DNA of 64,000 nucleotides, from positions 29,900 to 93,899 of the forward strand of contig JAJFZO010000150.1 of the NCBI GenBank assembly GCA_021397835.1, written 5' to 3'. Numbering within the stretch: position 1 is the stretch's first letter; every line of letters begins with the position of its first letter. Of this stretch, positions 36,827 to 49,834 are shown piece by piece. The notes under the pieces are model-generated. The model was not told the origin of the DNA, ran no database searches, and saw nothing but the letters and a program-made list of their open reading frames with translations. The DNA comes from Moringa oleifera (taxonomy: Eukaryota; Streptophyta; Magnoliopsida; Brassicales; Moringaceae). The position numbers and the translations under genes are program-made.

Positions 36827-39800
36827 TTTTAAAATTAGGTTAACCTTTCTTTGTATTTTGTATTAGTAAATGCATTTTTATTATTTTTATTCCAAGATAA
36901 TAATATCATTTCATTAATTGAAATAGATTTGAACGAACAAAATTAAATAAAAAAATAAATACTTATATAATAAGTTATATAACTTTAATAATTATCTTTA
37001 AGAGATGAGATTTAAAAAATATGCATTAAAAAATTAATAAGATAAGTTTACAAATTTTGATGTTTAAGTTAGATAATTGTTATTAGATATAGTTAATAAT
37101 TGAAATAATAGATAGTTGTCTTTTCATAAAATTGAAAGCTTGATATCTCTTTATTAAATGTTATCATCTCATTTAAGAAAGATCATATAATGATAAACAT
37201 TAAAAAGATAGTTACTAGAATGAAAAGATCCGAATACTAAATTAAAAGAAAATGATACACTAACAGTTAATCATGAAATTATCATTTTTGAAAGAAAATT
37301 CAAGAGAGATACTAGAACGTAATGATAAATAAATTTTAACTAGATAATGAATATTTGGGATTAGCACATCTTCGTTTGAAAAATGAAATCAATATTTTTC
37401 TATTAACGTGGACAAGTTGAGTTTTTAAAGAGAATGACTACTTCATAGATTACTTGTTAAGATTTTTGTAATTATTTTTTAATTTCTTACAGTAAAATTA
37501 AAAATTATAAAATATTTTTTAAATTTTATATAAAAAAATGTTATACAAGCTTAAATTAATAAAAATATTATTATAAATAAATAAAATCGTTTTGATTGAA
37601 ACATATTGAGAATGGTAACGTGATAAAAAAAATTTTAATTTTAAATTTTTTTCATGATAATTTTTAAATCCTTTGTGAGACAAAATCTTTAACCAATCAT
37701 TGGATGTACAACTCTAAAGTAAATCACTTGTGTTCTTTTTCATCTAATCTTTAAAAAAAATTCTAATTAAGTTATTGATTTTACCATAAATTTGCTTGCT
37801 CAAAAGAATGTGAAAGTAATGTTTATAAAGAGGAAATGAGAAATCTAAAAAGATTACTACAATGTTAAAAGAGATACAATTGCAAGCGTTGGAAAGATTT
37901 GAGGTGCATCATTTCTTTTACAATATCATGTTTTTCACTTTACTAAAATCTTAGACTTTTGAAAATGACTTAATATTGAGATTATTTTTTTGAGATTTAT
38001 GAATGAGGCTTATTTTCTTGGTTTACAAAGTATGATCTATGGGTTAGATCTTGCGAAAAAAAAGAAAGAAAATGTGAAAATAACAAAATACAATAAAATT
38101 TGTATAAATTAATAATTTTTTGACACCATGTAAAATATATTAATTAAAAGAGGTATTAATTTATAAAGTGTAGTTACAATTCAATAAATATAAATTTAAT
38201 CAACTTAAAATATATTGTAATTTACCAATGCTCATCGATAAAAATCTAGTCCAAGTGTCCAAGTATTTGTATAGTTAGTGAACATTTATTTAATCAATTT
38301 AAAGTTCGTCATATTTAATTGAATATAAATTAATTCAAGTGTATTTACAATTCAATGAACTTATATAATTAAGAGATTCATTATATTTATCAATCTCATC
38401 AATTGAATATGAATTAATCCAATAAAGAGACACTTAATCAACTAAAATCCATTGTATTTTATTGATTTAATCAATTTTAAATATAAATTTTATTAAAAGA
38501 TAATGATGTTTATTTCTTTCACATCTTAAAATAGAAATCTCATAAGAACATATCAACTCTTTAAATTCGCTGCTTGCTTTAGGGTATTACTGAGTAAAAT
38601 AATACAGCTAAAATTTACTCTAGACCATCTCTTCTTGCATTCATCTTTTGGTTTCCTTTAGTTTTTTTTTTTTTGGTTTTTATTTTCTTTCATTTTTTCT
38701 CATTTTCTCTTTTTCCTTTTTTTTTTTGAGGTTAGGTTTTTGCTTGTTTTGATGCCATGGGAATATTTTGCTACAACTCCATTTGTTTTTATTATCAAAA
38801 ATTAAGATTAAAAAATACCATACATTAGAAAATTAAAAAAAAAACAACTAATTTACAACTTAAAAAGATAAAAATGACAAGAAAAAAAATGAAAAATGTG
38901 TCATTTAACTTGCACATAAAAAAAATAAGTGTTGAAATTTAATAAAAAATATTTTATCACGAAAATATTGAAACTAAAAAATATATATGTTGATTTAAAT
39001 TAGTGAATATTTTAGCAACATATATTTACTTAACTTGTATTTATAGGTTTTAAAAGAAACCTTTGTTAATTATTTCCATATAGAAACTTTTTTAATTTAT
39101 ATCATTAATTTCTTTTTGGTTAAACATGTCCTTAACTAATGCTTACCATAAGACACATAAATTTACCCCTGCAGCTTCATGCCTCATATATAATTGGGCA
39201 AATATCGAAACAAAAATCATATTTTAATTTAAATTTCAAATTTATGATTAATTTAATTATATAAATTTTAATGTTATTTAATTTGAATTATATCAATAAT
39301 TTTTAAAAATCAAAGATACTCAATTTGAAAATTTTATATAAAAAATTTTGATTTGGAACATATACATGCCATCAAAAAAATTAAAAATATCTTTGAGTAC
39401 TAAAATATTTTTAAAAAAATATATACTATCAAAAATTTAAATTTATTTAAAAATTCATCAATCAAAAATTATTTAAATAAAGTGTAAAACTTTTTTTACT
39501 CGTGTTTTAGATATTTTAATAACTAAAATGTTATTAATTTTTTATAATCATTTAAACTCATTTTAATTATATTTCAATGATCAAAATACTATTAATTACT
39601 ACATATATATACCTTAAATAATATGTATATAATTAATTAATTAATTAAATTAAGTATATCGTAAAACTAGATGTAAATCATATAAATGGTAATGACTTTA
39701 AATTAAAATTTGAAAATTAACAAATAAATATAAATAAATTTAACATAAAGTTTTTATAAATATTTTATCCAAACAAATTTAATAATTTGTAACTTTTAAT

Positions 39801-41080
39801 TCCTAGCACTAAATATGAAAGTATATGAATATAAATAATAAATGATATTTTCTTGTCTCACCCAATTTTTTTGAAATAAATTATTCTATGATGTCAAAAT
39901 TAAAATAAAAAAGTACAATAACGAAGACATTTACTAATATAAGGTAAAACAAAAAATATACGAATAACCATATAAAGATAATTTTTCAGTATTAAAACTA
40001 TGGTAAACAGGACAACAAGTAACAATAAATGACAATTTATATATATATATATATAAACTTTACTCTTCATTGAAAATTATAATCCATGAAACCATCTAAT
40101 CCATAATTATGTAAGAGTTATTCTTTTGTTTAATTAAAAAACAACATAGTTTATCAAATTAAATTAATCAAATATGATACACTAACAAATACGTCCGATT
40201 GTAATTAGATTGAAACTAAAAAAATTAAAAATTCTTAAAACTAACTTTTAAAAATTTTAAATAACTTTTCAATGATGATAAATTATTAATTTAACTTTAT
40301 TTAAAAAGTAATTAAAATGAAAACTTTATAAATTATTAGTTTAAAAATTTAAGACCATGTAAAATCCATTAATTTAAGAAATATATTAATTAATGAAACT
40401 TTGGATGAAAAAGACATCCATAAGCTTAAGACAATAATTAAATATTTGAATTATCGTAATAAAGTAAATGTGAAAGACCTTTTAGATTATTTTGAAGAAA
40501 ATAATTTTTACATTAAAATTCAAAATTATTAATATAACATATTAATTCAAGTTCATATTACAAAAAATATTATACAATAAAATTATTAAATTATAAAATA
40601 CTAATTTGTAAAAATTTTATTATATTTTAATTTTAATTTTAATTTTAATTTTTATGATATTTTTTAACAACCACTAAAATGAAATAGTATTATTGATTAT
40701 TATTATAAATAACAAGCCCTATTTCATTACATGCTAATTGCTGTTTACACCTCAAAACACATCGTACTTTCATGAGCCCCTACAATACATAGAGCCCACC
40801 ATCTTCATTTTGTGTGTGCCAGAAGCTCATAATTAACATCCAAGCGACTGATAGTCCTTGGGCTCCTTAGTTAGAATCATTTATCTGCTTCATTACCATT
40901 ACCATATAACAATACTTCTCTTTCTTGTACATGTGGAGATTCCACTCCATTTCTTCAATATCAACAATTAGGCACACATTTTTATCGTTTTCATTGTGCG
41001 TAACCATGAAAAAAGTATTTTCCTTCTGAATTTTCTTCCCTCTTATTTGACTAAAGATTGTAATTTCAATGAATACCTAT

Positions 41081-44000
41081 ATCTTAAACCCTAAATCTTA
41101 GACCTAAATCTTATACCGTACATCTTAAACCCTAGATTTTAGATCTTAAACCTTAAACCATAACTTGTAGACTGTAAATCGTAAACCTTATACCCTAAAT
41201 TACAAACCATAAATTGTAAACCCTAGACCCTACACTTTGTACCTTAGACTCTAGACCTAAAATCTTAAAACCCTAGACCTTAACACCCTATGCCCTAGAC
41301 ACCAGACCCTTAGACTTCTAAACCTTAGACTCGAGACCCTAGACCCTAATCTTAGATCTTGGACCTTACTGAGTCCTTAGGCCCTAACCCCAGATCTTAC
41401 AATCCTAAACTCTAGATACTACATCCTAAACTCTAAACCTTAAAACTTAGACGCTTGACCCTAAAATCATAAAATCCTATACCCGAGAACCCAAAACCTA
41501 GAAACCTTAAAACCTTAGACTCTAAAACCTTATACCTTAAACCCTAGACCCTTTAACCCTAGACATTAGAGCCTAAACTCCTATATGTTAGACCTTAAAC
41601 CCTAAAATCTAGACCTTAGATCCTAAATCCTGAAATCTATAAACATTAAAACCCATTAGACCTTAAACCTTAGATCCTAGATCTTAGGATCTAAACCTCA
41701 GACCCATAAACCAAAAACCAAAGACCCTAGACCCTAAACTCTAATACTCTAGACCCTAAACCCTAGATCTTGAACCATATATCCTAGATCCTAAACCCTA
41801 GACCATTGTTCCTAAAGCTTAGATCCTATAACCCTAAGCCTTAACACTAACCTTAAAACCTTACCCTAAACCCTAAACCCTAATCCTTAATACCTTAAAC
41901 CCTAAATCTAAAATGCTAGACCCAATAAACCATAATCTTAAACCTTAGACCTTGCACTCTAGAACCCTACACCTAAAACCCTAAAACCTAAAACCTAGAC
42001 CTTGAACCTTAGATCTTAAACCCTAGCCTTAAACTATTCACCCTAAACCCCGAACCGTAGACCCTAAATTATACCTTATACCCTAGACCTAGATTATGCC
42101 TATACCTTAACCCTAGATTATACCTATAGTCTATACCTTAGCACTTGTTAAACCCTAAACCTTACACTTTGGACCCTAGACCTTAAACTCCAATTCCAAG
42201 ACCTTAAAACCATAAAAAAGTAAAACCTAAAATCTAGACCCTAACCTAAAACCTTAGATCGAACCCTAAAGCCTTACATCTTTGACACAGACCCTAGACC
42301 CTAAACCATAAACTCAAGACCTTAGAACTACTAACCTTAAGGCCAAAACTCTAACCCTACACCTTGAAACCTTAAAACCCTGAAATTCTAAAACACTAGA
42401 CCCTTGACCTTAGAGCTAAAAATCTTAGACCTTAAAACCTTAGATCCTATAATCTTAAACCCTAAACCTAGACCCCTAGACCTTAGACCAAAGACCCTAC
42501 ACCTTAAGTCATAGATCCTAGACCTTAGACCTTAGAGCCTAGACCCTAAAACACTTGACACTAAGCTTTAAACTTCCTAAACTTAGATCCTAGACCCTAA
42601 TTCCTAAACCTAGACCATAGACAGTAGACCTTAAATCCTAGACCCTAAAACCCTAGATTCGAGATTCTAGACCCCACACCCTACCTTAAAACTCGAGATT
42701 CTAGACCCTAAACCTTACCTTAAAACCTAAGAATCTTAAAACCCAAAGCCTAAACCCTATACCTTATACCCTAGACCATAGACTATTATAGACCATAGAC
42801 CTTGGACCATTGACCCTACACCTTACCTTAAAACCCTAAAACCACAAAATCTTAGACCTTAAACCTATTATAAATCCTAAATCGTATATCCTAAACCTTA
42901 AACCCTAGATCGTATACCCTCAACTCTAGGCCCTTAAACCCTTTTAGCCTTAGACTTAAACCATAAAATTAGACCATAGACCTCTTCCTTGGACCCCAAA
43001 CCCTAAACCCTAGAACCTTGAACCCTAGGCTCTAGACCTAGATATTAATACATAAAAACCCTTAGATCTTAAAATCTTAGAATTTGGACTCTAGAACCAA
43101 GATGTTAGATCCTAAAACCCTAGACCATAAAATCCTAGAACCCTAAAAATTAGACCTTAAACCGAAACCCTAGACTTTAAAACTTTGATCCTAAACACTA
43201 AACCTTAGACCCTAGATCATAAATCTTGGACCTTAGACCCTAATTTCTAAACCGTAAACCTTGGATCCTAGAGACCCTAGACCCCAAATCTTAGACCAAA
43301 ACCCTAGACCATTGACCCTAAACCGTAGATCCTAAATCGTAAACCCTAAAGGCCTATCCATAGACCTTAAACTCTAACCCTAAACCACCCTACACTAAAC
43401 CCTAAACCCTAAAGCCAAGACCTTAAATCCTTAAGCCAATACCTTAAACCCAAAAACCCTACCATAAGCCCTAGACCTTAATCCCTAAAACGCAAGATCG
43501 TAAACATTAGACCCAAAACTCAAACCTTTACACCATGACCCTAAAATCCTACCCCCAAACTTAGACCCTTGATCCTAGACCTCACACCCTAAAACCTAAA
43601 ACCTTAATATCCTAAAACCTAGATCTTAAACTCAGACTCTAAGTCTTAGACCTTACTCTTGACCCTTGACCCTCGATGTTAGACTTTAAAACCTTAAAAG
43701 TATAAACCTTAACCCTAAAATGCTAGACCCTAGATCATAAAAATCGAGACTCTAAAACCTTAAAACTCTAAAACACTAGACAATGGAGCCAAAAACCCTA
43801 GACCTTAAAACCTTAGATCCTAAAATCTTAAACGTTAAATGTTAGACCTTGGACCTTAAACCGTAGATCTTGGGCTCATCACCCTAGGCTTTAAACCAAA
43901 CCTTAGACCCTAGACTCAAAAATCTAGACCTTAGATCCTACATCCTAGACACTATACCCTAAAACACTTGACACTAAACCCTAGACCCTAAACCTTTAAA

Positions 44001-45171
44001 CCCCAAACTCAAGACTTTAAACCCTAAACTCCTATACTCTAAAGTGTAAACACTAAACACTAAACACTAAACCCTAAACCTTAACCTAAAACTGTAAGAC
44101 CTTAAACCCTAAGACGTGGACTCAAGATCCTAAACCCTAAACCCTAGACCTAAGACTTTAGACACTGAACCCTAGACCTTAGCATAAAACTCTAGAACCC
44201 TAAAAACCTAGACCTAAGATCCTAGACTTACTTAGACCCTAGGCCCTATCTTAGACACTAGACCATTGACCATAGTTAATAAACCGTAGACCCTAGATGT
44301 CTTGGACCCTGGAACCCTAAAACTCAAAAATTAGACCATAAACCTAAGATTGGACCCTAAAACACTAGATTTAACACTAGACCTTGGACCATAAACCTTA
44401 AATCCTAAACCCTAGACCTAGATCCTGAAGCACTAAAATCCTTAAACTCAAAAACCTTAAAAACCTATACCCTAGATGTCTTGGACCCTAAAAACCTAAA
44501 ACTCAAAACCTAGACCATAAACCTAAGATTGGACCCTAAAATACTAGATTTAACCCTAGACATTAGACCTAAAAGTCTTAGACCCTAAAACCTTAAAACT
44601 TCAAAACCTAGACCTGAAACCTTAAATCCCAAACTTTAAACCCTAGACCTAAATTCCAAACCCAGATCCTAGATCACCCTAGACACTAACCCCAAACCAT
44701 GGAACTTACACCTTAATTCCTAATCCAAAGACCTTAGACCCTAGACCCTAATTCCTAAACCTTAAACCTCAAAACCTTAGATCATTGACCATAGACCCAG
44801 ACCCTCAAACCACATACCCAAGGCCCTAGACTTTTTACTTGAAACTCTAGACCCTAGACACTAGATCCTAGACCCTAAACCCTATAGCTTGAATAATAAA
44901 CCCTGAACCCTAGATCCTAGGCCTTAGACACTTAACCATAGATTTGGACCCTACACCATAATTCTTAAATTGTAGACACTAAACCCTAATTGTTAAACCC
45001 TAAAACCTTAAACATTATACCCAAGACCCTAAAACCTTAAACATTAGACCCAAGACCCTAAAACCATAGACCTAAGATCTTAGACCTTGACCCCAACCCT
45101 AAACCCTAGACCTAGACCAAGATTTTAGATCTAAAATCCTAGATCCTTGATCTTAAACCCTATAGCTTGAT
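41081..45171. repeat. Degenerate interstitial telomere-like block (CCCTAAA-type), ~4.1 kb
   Basis: About 4 kb built of variants of the plant telomere C-strand motif CCCTAAA, mixed with CCCTAGA, CCTTAGA, CCTTAAA and CCATAAA. Short perfect runs exist (for example around 41866-41882 and 43395-43411), but no long perfect array. Every unit is on the plus strand, so the block is one-directional. Its right end passes straight into a CTA tract at about 45172. Confidence 0.95.
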
Positions 45172-45490
45172 CTACGGCTAGATTACTACTACTACTACTT
45201 ATAAATTATTGCTACTCTACCACTACTATTTATAAATTATGGCTACTGCTAGATTATTGCTACCGCTACTACAACATTACTACAAGTAGCTTATTGCTAC
45301 AGCTACTACCAAATTACAACTACAATAATTATTAAATTACTGATACTACTAGATTATTGTCAAATTAGTGCTACTACTACTGCTAGATTAGTGTTACTGC
45401 CACTGTTACATTACAGCTACTAGTAGATTACTGCAACTACTAGATTATTGCTATAGCTACTGCTACTACTACTATTTGCTACTGCTAAAT
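45172..45490. repeat. CTA/CTG trinucleotide tract fused to the telomere-like block
   Basis: The same class of tract as in the array units (CTGCTAGATTATTGCTAC), diverged. It begins without a gap after the telomere-like block and ends directly at a SnRK2 exon. Confidence 0.9.
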
Positions 45491-45494
45491 GAAA

Positions 45495-45805
45495 CTAAAT
45501 AATGATGGTCAAAGTTCAAACCATTGAATGACAATAACTCACTCCCCGTATTAGTTATGGATAGAAAAATCATACTTGTAGAAAATTAACAAAGAAATTA
45601 AGGAACAAAAGACTAAACTTTCGTGTCTGTAAAACCTATAAATATAAAAGAAATTTGACTATATAAATAAATTATTGAATATGGTATGATCACCTCTTTA
45701 TATTACCTCATCCTCACTAAATCTATAGGCACAGCATATCCTCTCAAAGAGTTCCCCTCCTGCAACATTCTCCATGACAATGGTTAGACAAGTAAGAGTT
45801 AGTAA
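45495..45805 (-). pseudogene. SnRK2-like kinase pseudogene, detached copy 7 (two exons)
   Basis: Two exons remain. The upper one (about 45700-45795) reads [19 protein letters not shown] and RFSEDE at a GT donor, close to the intact SnRK2 sequence and free of stops. The lower one (about 45500-45545) reads GVSYCHSM at a GT donor. This copy is better preserved in these exons than any copy in the main array. All downstream exons are replaced by the CTA tract. Confidence 0.9.
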
Positions 45806-46035
45806 GACGTATAAGAAAAAGATCTCTGAGTAATATTCCCTCTTTCCTCTGTATTCCATATAGAAGAAAACGAAACTAAATCATTAGAGGACTATACCAT
45901 AGCTGAATCTCATAAAAACATAACGTTTAGTCAATGTAGATCTTAATCCAGCATAGAAACAAAAGTAGTCTTAGAAAAGTGAGCAACCGTTTCTTCAAGT
46001 TTTAGAAATGACTAACCTCGAAACTTGAAGTTCGA

Positions 46036-46530
46036 TATCAACTACTGCTAGATCAGTAGTAGTACTACTAAATTAATGCTACTGCTAGATTATTACTACT
46101 ACGGCAAAATTATTGCTACTGCTACATTATTACTGCTATTGCAAAATTATTGCTACTGCTAGATTATTACTACTACGGCAAAATTATTGCTACTGCTACT
46201 GCAACATTACCACCACTACTACCACTGCTACTACTGCTACAACTACTTCTAGAATACATTTGCTGCTAGATTACTAGTACAGCAACATTACTATTACTAT
46301 AGCTAGATTACTACTGTTGCTGCTGCTACTACTTCTAGATTATGACTACTACTAGATTATTGCAACAACTAAATTACTACTATTATTAGCTAAATTACTA
46401 CTATTATTAAAGTCAAATTACTACTACTAGATTACTGCCAAATTAGTGCTACAGCTAGATTAGTTCTACTGCTAGATTATTGCAACTACTAGATTATTGC
46501 TGTAGCTACTGCTACTACTAAACAACAAAA
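46036..46530. repeat. CTA/CTG trinucleotide tract, detached unit
   Basis: In the same position relative to the kinase exon and block A as in the array. It carries an internal near-duplicate phrase GCTAGATTATTACTACGG (about 46086 and 46159). Confidence 0.92.
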
Positions 46531-46609
46531 GAACTCATAATTACGATGCACAAAAAATATTACCAATAAAGGTGGTATTTTTTCAAGATATAAGTATGTA
46601 CAAGGGATG

Positions 46610-47270
46610 GTAAAACCCTCCTTTAACAATAAATGGATAAGCCCCCATGTGAGAAACCATATGTGCAGCTACAAGATGAACAATCAATTTTTCTGCCATT
46701 GGTCCTTCTTCAGCATTGCCTATAGAATCTTTGTAACATCGTACTCAAAAGAAGCATTAGTCATAAAGTTACTATAAAGTAAACCTTTCAAGATAAAAAA
46801 TATTAAGAGTTTGTAACTTATCATGACTAAAAAACGTATTAAAAAAATGAAAGCAAGTCTAAGAAAATCGAAGAAAAAAATAAATTAAAAAATAAAAAAT
46901 AAAATCAACATAATTTTAAAAATAAAAAATAAAAAAATTGAAAAAAAAAATCCAAGAACAATGAAGGTTTAACAATAAAAGGATATGTTTGGATAGTGCA
47001 ATTTTTTCAACCACTAAGAACTAATCCTTATCCATCATTGTCCCTAAAATCTGTGCAACATCGATATCGAAAGAAGCATTAGTCTATAACCTGCTACAAA
47101 GTATCTATCTGCCAACCGGTAAGAAAAGTATTATAAGGAGAATTTTTTACTCTTCTTCTTGTATAAACAATCAATAGAAAGTGTATTTTATTTTATTTTT
47201 TTATTGGTCTTTCTTCATCATTGCCTACATAATATTTGCAACACCGTGCTCAAAAGAAGCATTAATAAAG
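46610..47270 (-). pseudogene. Blocks A, B and a second partial A, detached unit
   Basis: Block A (about 46610-46790) and block B (about 46955-47105) follow the CTA tract as in the main array, strongly diverged. A further partial block A (about 47200-47262) follows after GTATAAACAATCAATAGAAA. This suggests one more array junction was here. Confidence 0.6.
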
Positions 47271-47329
47271 AGGCATCATATGAAGATGGTGGAACAAATG
47301 AAAACTCAATACAACACGAAAACATTAGC

Positions 47330-49200
47330 TGTATAACAAATATACTATAAAAATGATTGCAACAATAAATTCAAAAAACCTCCATTTTTCACTAGAGTAT
47401 AAGCACACACAAAATAAGTGTAGCAAATATTTTGAAGAAAAAGAATATAACTGACACCAAGAACCAAATATCTTAGCAGATCTAGAACTAATGAAAAGCA
47501 AAAACAACAACAATAGAGGCACCTCTTGATTTTGAATCACAAATGCTTCTTCCAAGGAAGGTCGAAGCAACTCCATCATTTGAGTATCCGAGAAGTCATA
47601 GCATATATGCTCCAATTTGTCTTTATCAGTAACAAATCCCACAATGATCACTTGAATTTCAGTTCAAATATACATAAGACTAGCACAAATATATTCTCCA
47701 AAAGAACCCTGCATCCAATGATATCTTACCCAAAATTTGAACTGATGAGTTTGTACTTCTGCTCCACAGAAAAATCTGACCTCCATGCCAAGACTATCAC
47801 CCCAATTAAACTTGCTCCCTGTATAGATGCAGATTAACTGAAGTAGGTTTAAATTGCTGATAAAATGGATTAAGAAGCTTCATAAAGTTTATAAAAGAGA
47901 ACCGAAGTCATAAGAATACTGTGTGTGGTATCTAGGTGCAGACATCCATGTATCCTATATCTAACACTAGATTAGGTCATTGATGACAGAAACTTACAAA
48001 CTTCTACCACGAGATAAACAGACATAAAAATCGCCATAACAAGGACTGCATAAAAGAGTGCAGAATCACATCCTTCTCCTCCTGAATGATGATCAAAACA
48101 CAACTGCTTCTTACACAAACCAGAGCCAGAAAAGCCAAAGTTAGTTTCAATAGTAACCACTTATGGTGCATGGGTGAATATTTACTTCATATTATGCTTG
48201 TTCTACAGTAGATACTTCACCTACAAAAATTTGAAGAAGGATGTACTCCAGTGAGAAGCATGCTCCCGGAAGTCCCTGATCTTCCCACCTCTCCTTCAAA
48301 CTTCACATTCTCATTAAAAGATTTGCATATAACATACAGTAAGTTTTCATTCTGTAACTAAACTGATTATTGGTAAGACCTTTTTGAGATAAATGTGTAC
48401 AGAGCATATGCAAGGCTGCACAAGAACCATGGCAGCTTAGATTATAGACCAGCATACAGCAATGACTCACTTAGCATTTACCATAGTCATCATATTATTC
48501 ACCAGTGGAAGTTTACTGTATCAAATGAGGCCCTAACATAATCTCATGGACTTCAAAAAGGGAAAAAAAGAAAAAGGAAAAGAAAAAGGTGCAGTTTATG
48601 AGCTTGATACTGATTTTAGGTATGTATACTTATATCTACCATGTTTAATACATGATAACATCACATGCTAAATCTGGTTTTGTACCTTAAAGAGCCATGC
48701 ATAGATGTAGTGAGTAAAGTAAAAACTCCATCATTTAGTTTATTAAAGCTCCACTGTAAGTTTATTTTAGAAGGCCAAAGTTGACTAACGGCTCCAAAAT
48801 TTTTAATCAAATAGAAGATAGAACTTTGTAAGTAGTAGATCTAACTTAAAATTCAAGCAACATGTCAAAAGGTTTCTGGGACAAAGATGTGACAGCTCAG
48901 CTTTCATTTTACATTTCTTTTTACCTATACATGAAGACCTTTCTGCAAAAGGCTTTAAGCGCAACTCTGCACCTGATTCCCTTCTCACTGAAGTGGTTTA
49001 CAATTGTTGAAGCAGAGTGTGCTAGAACATCTGGTTCAGCATCTTGAAAATCACACAAGCCAATTGAAGACTGAAAATTCAAAGATATGCATAATTGAAT
49101 TCTAACTTTGCTGATTCTCAAAGAAAAAAATTGAAAAAAGAAACAAAGGACCTTTATAAATGCAAGCAGGCAGCGGCAGCTGCTGTATCATCAAACATGT
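47330..49200 (-). pseudogene. Exons of an unrecognised membrane-protein gene
   Basis: Several exon-like pieces on the minus strand with plausible splice borders. From high to low: SNMFDDTAAAAACLH (about 49155-49200), DAEPDVLAHSASTIVNHFSE and CRVALKAFCRK (about 48930-49050), NVKFEGEVGRSGTSGSMLL (about 48240-48310), VLVMAIFMSVYLVVE after a TGCAG acceptor (about 48005-48050), GASLIGVIVLAWRSDFSVEQ between TACAG and GTAAG (about 47715-47805), and [20 protein letters not shown] with [13 protein letters not shown] (about 47530-47655). At least one membrane helix is likely. Joining the last two exons as drawn breaks the frame, so I treat it as a pseudogene or a misjudged model. I do not recognise the family. 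Confidence 0.5.
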
Positions 49201-49834
49201 TGCTAAAAAAGAATCAGCTAATTATAAATGTTTATAAGTGTAACTAGAGTGACTACACAGATGAAACATTGTCAAGCATTACTATTTGCAAAGGAACAGA
49301 GTATGTTAGTAAGGTCCCTAAACGGAGGAACAGAGTGACTACTGGAGATTCCGTAAAAGAGAAACTGAAGACTACTGCTTTGAGATTCCTAACTAGAGGA
49401 AACAAAGATTACAACTAATTCCACGTGGAACAAGCACTACTATTCGCTTATACAGATGCAATCTCACTAAACTATATCTAGTAGTACTGGTTAATTAAAG
49501 AGGATTTCATGTGAAACGCATAGAAAGATTTTGACTTTTTCTTAAAAGAGAATTCTTTGTCCTATAATCTCCGACCCAAGTCACCAAATCAATCATATCA
49601 GTATTTTATAGTAGCTCAGTTGTGTTTATACTCTGATTGTAAGTATAACCTTCCTAGATTAAAAATCAGTTATACATTGAACTGGTAAAATCAATGATTC
49701 ACCAACTTATATGACTAAACAGCATAGAACAATAAAATCTAATCATTTATTTTTCTCTTTGAGTTACTCTATAACCAAAAAAAGTTCAATTTTAAACTAA
49801 GAAAAGAAAATAGAATTACCTCCAGCTAGAGTAG
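49201..49834. other. No gene recognised
   Basis: Non-repetitive sequence between the membrane-protein exons and the 210 bp repeat. No motif seen on either strand. Confidence 0.5.

Larger units (their letters stand above)
35441..41080. other. AT-rich intergenic DNA, no gene seen
   Basis: About 5.6 kb of strongly AT-rich DNA. It contains TA/TG microsatellites (about 36266-36291, 36788-36826, 40037-40057), a large inverted repeat (35581-36012) and poly-T stretches near 38660-38730. No coding motif found on either strand. Confidence 0.7.

Noticed and set aside
41081..45171. A true chromosome end
   Set aside because: The motif is degenerate throughout, and array-related and gene-derived sequence continues on both sides.
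47159..47350. 63-codon plus-strand frame
   Set aside because: It overlaps a decayed block A copy on the other strand and has no motif of its own.
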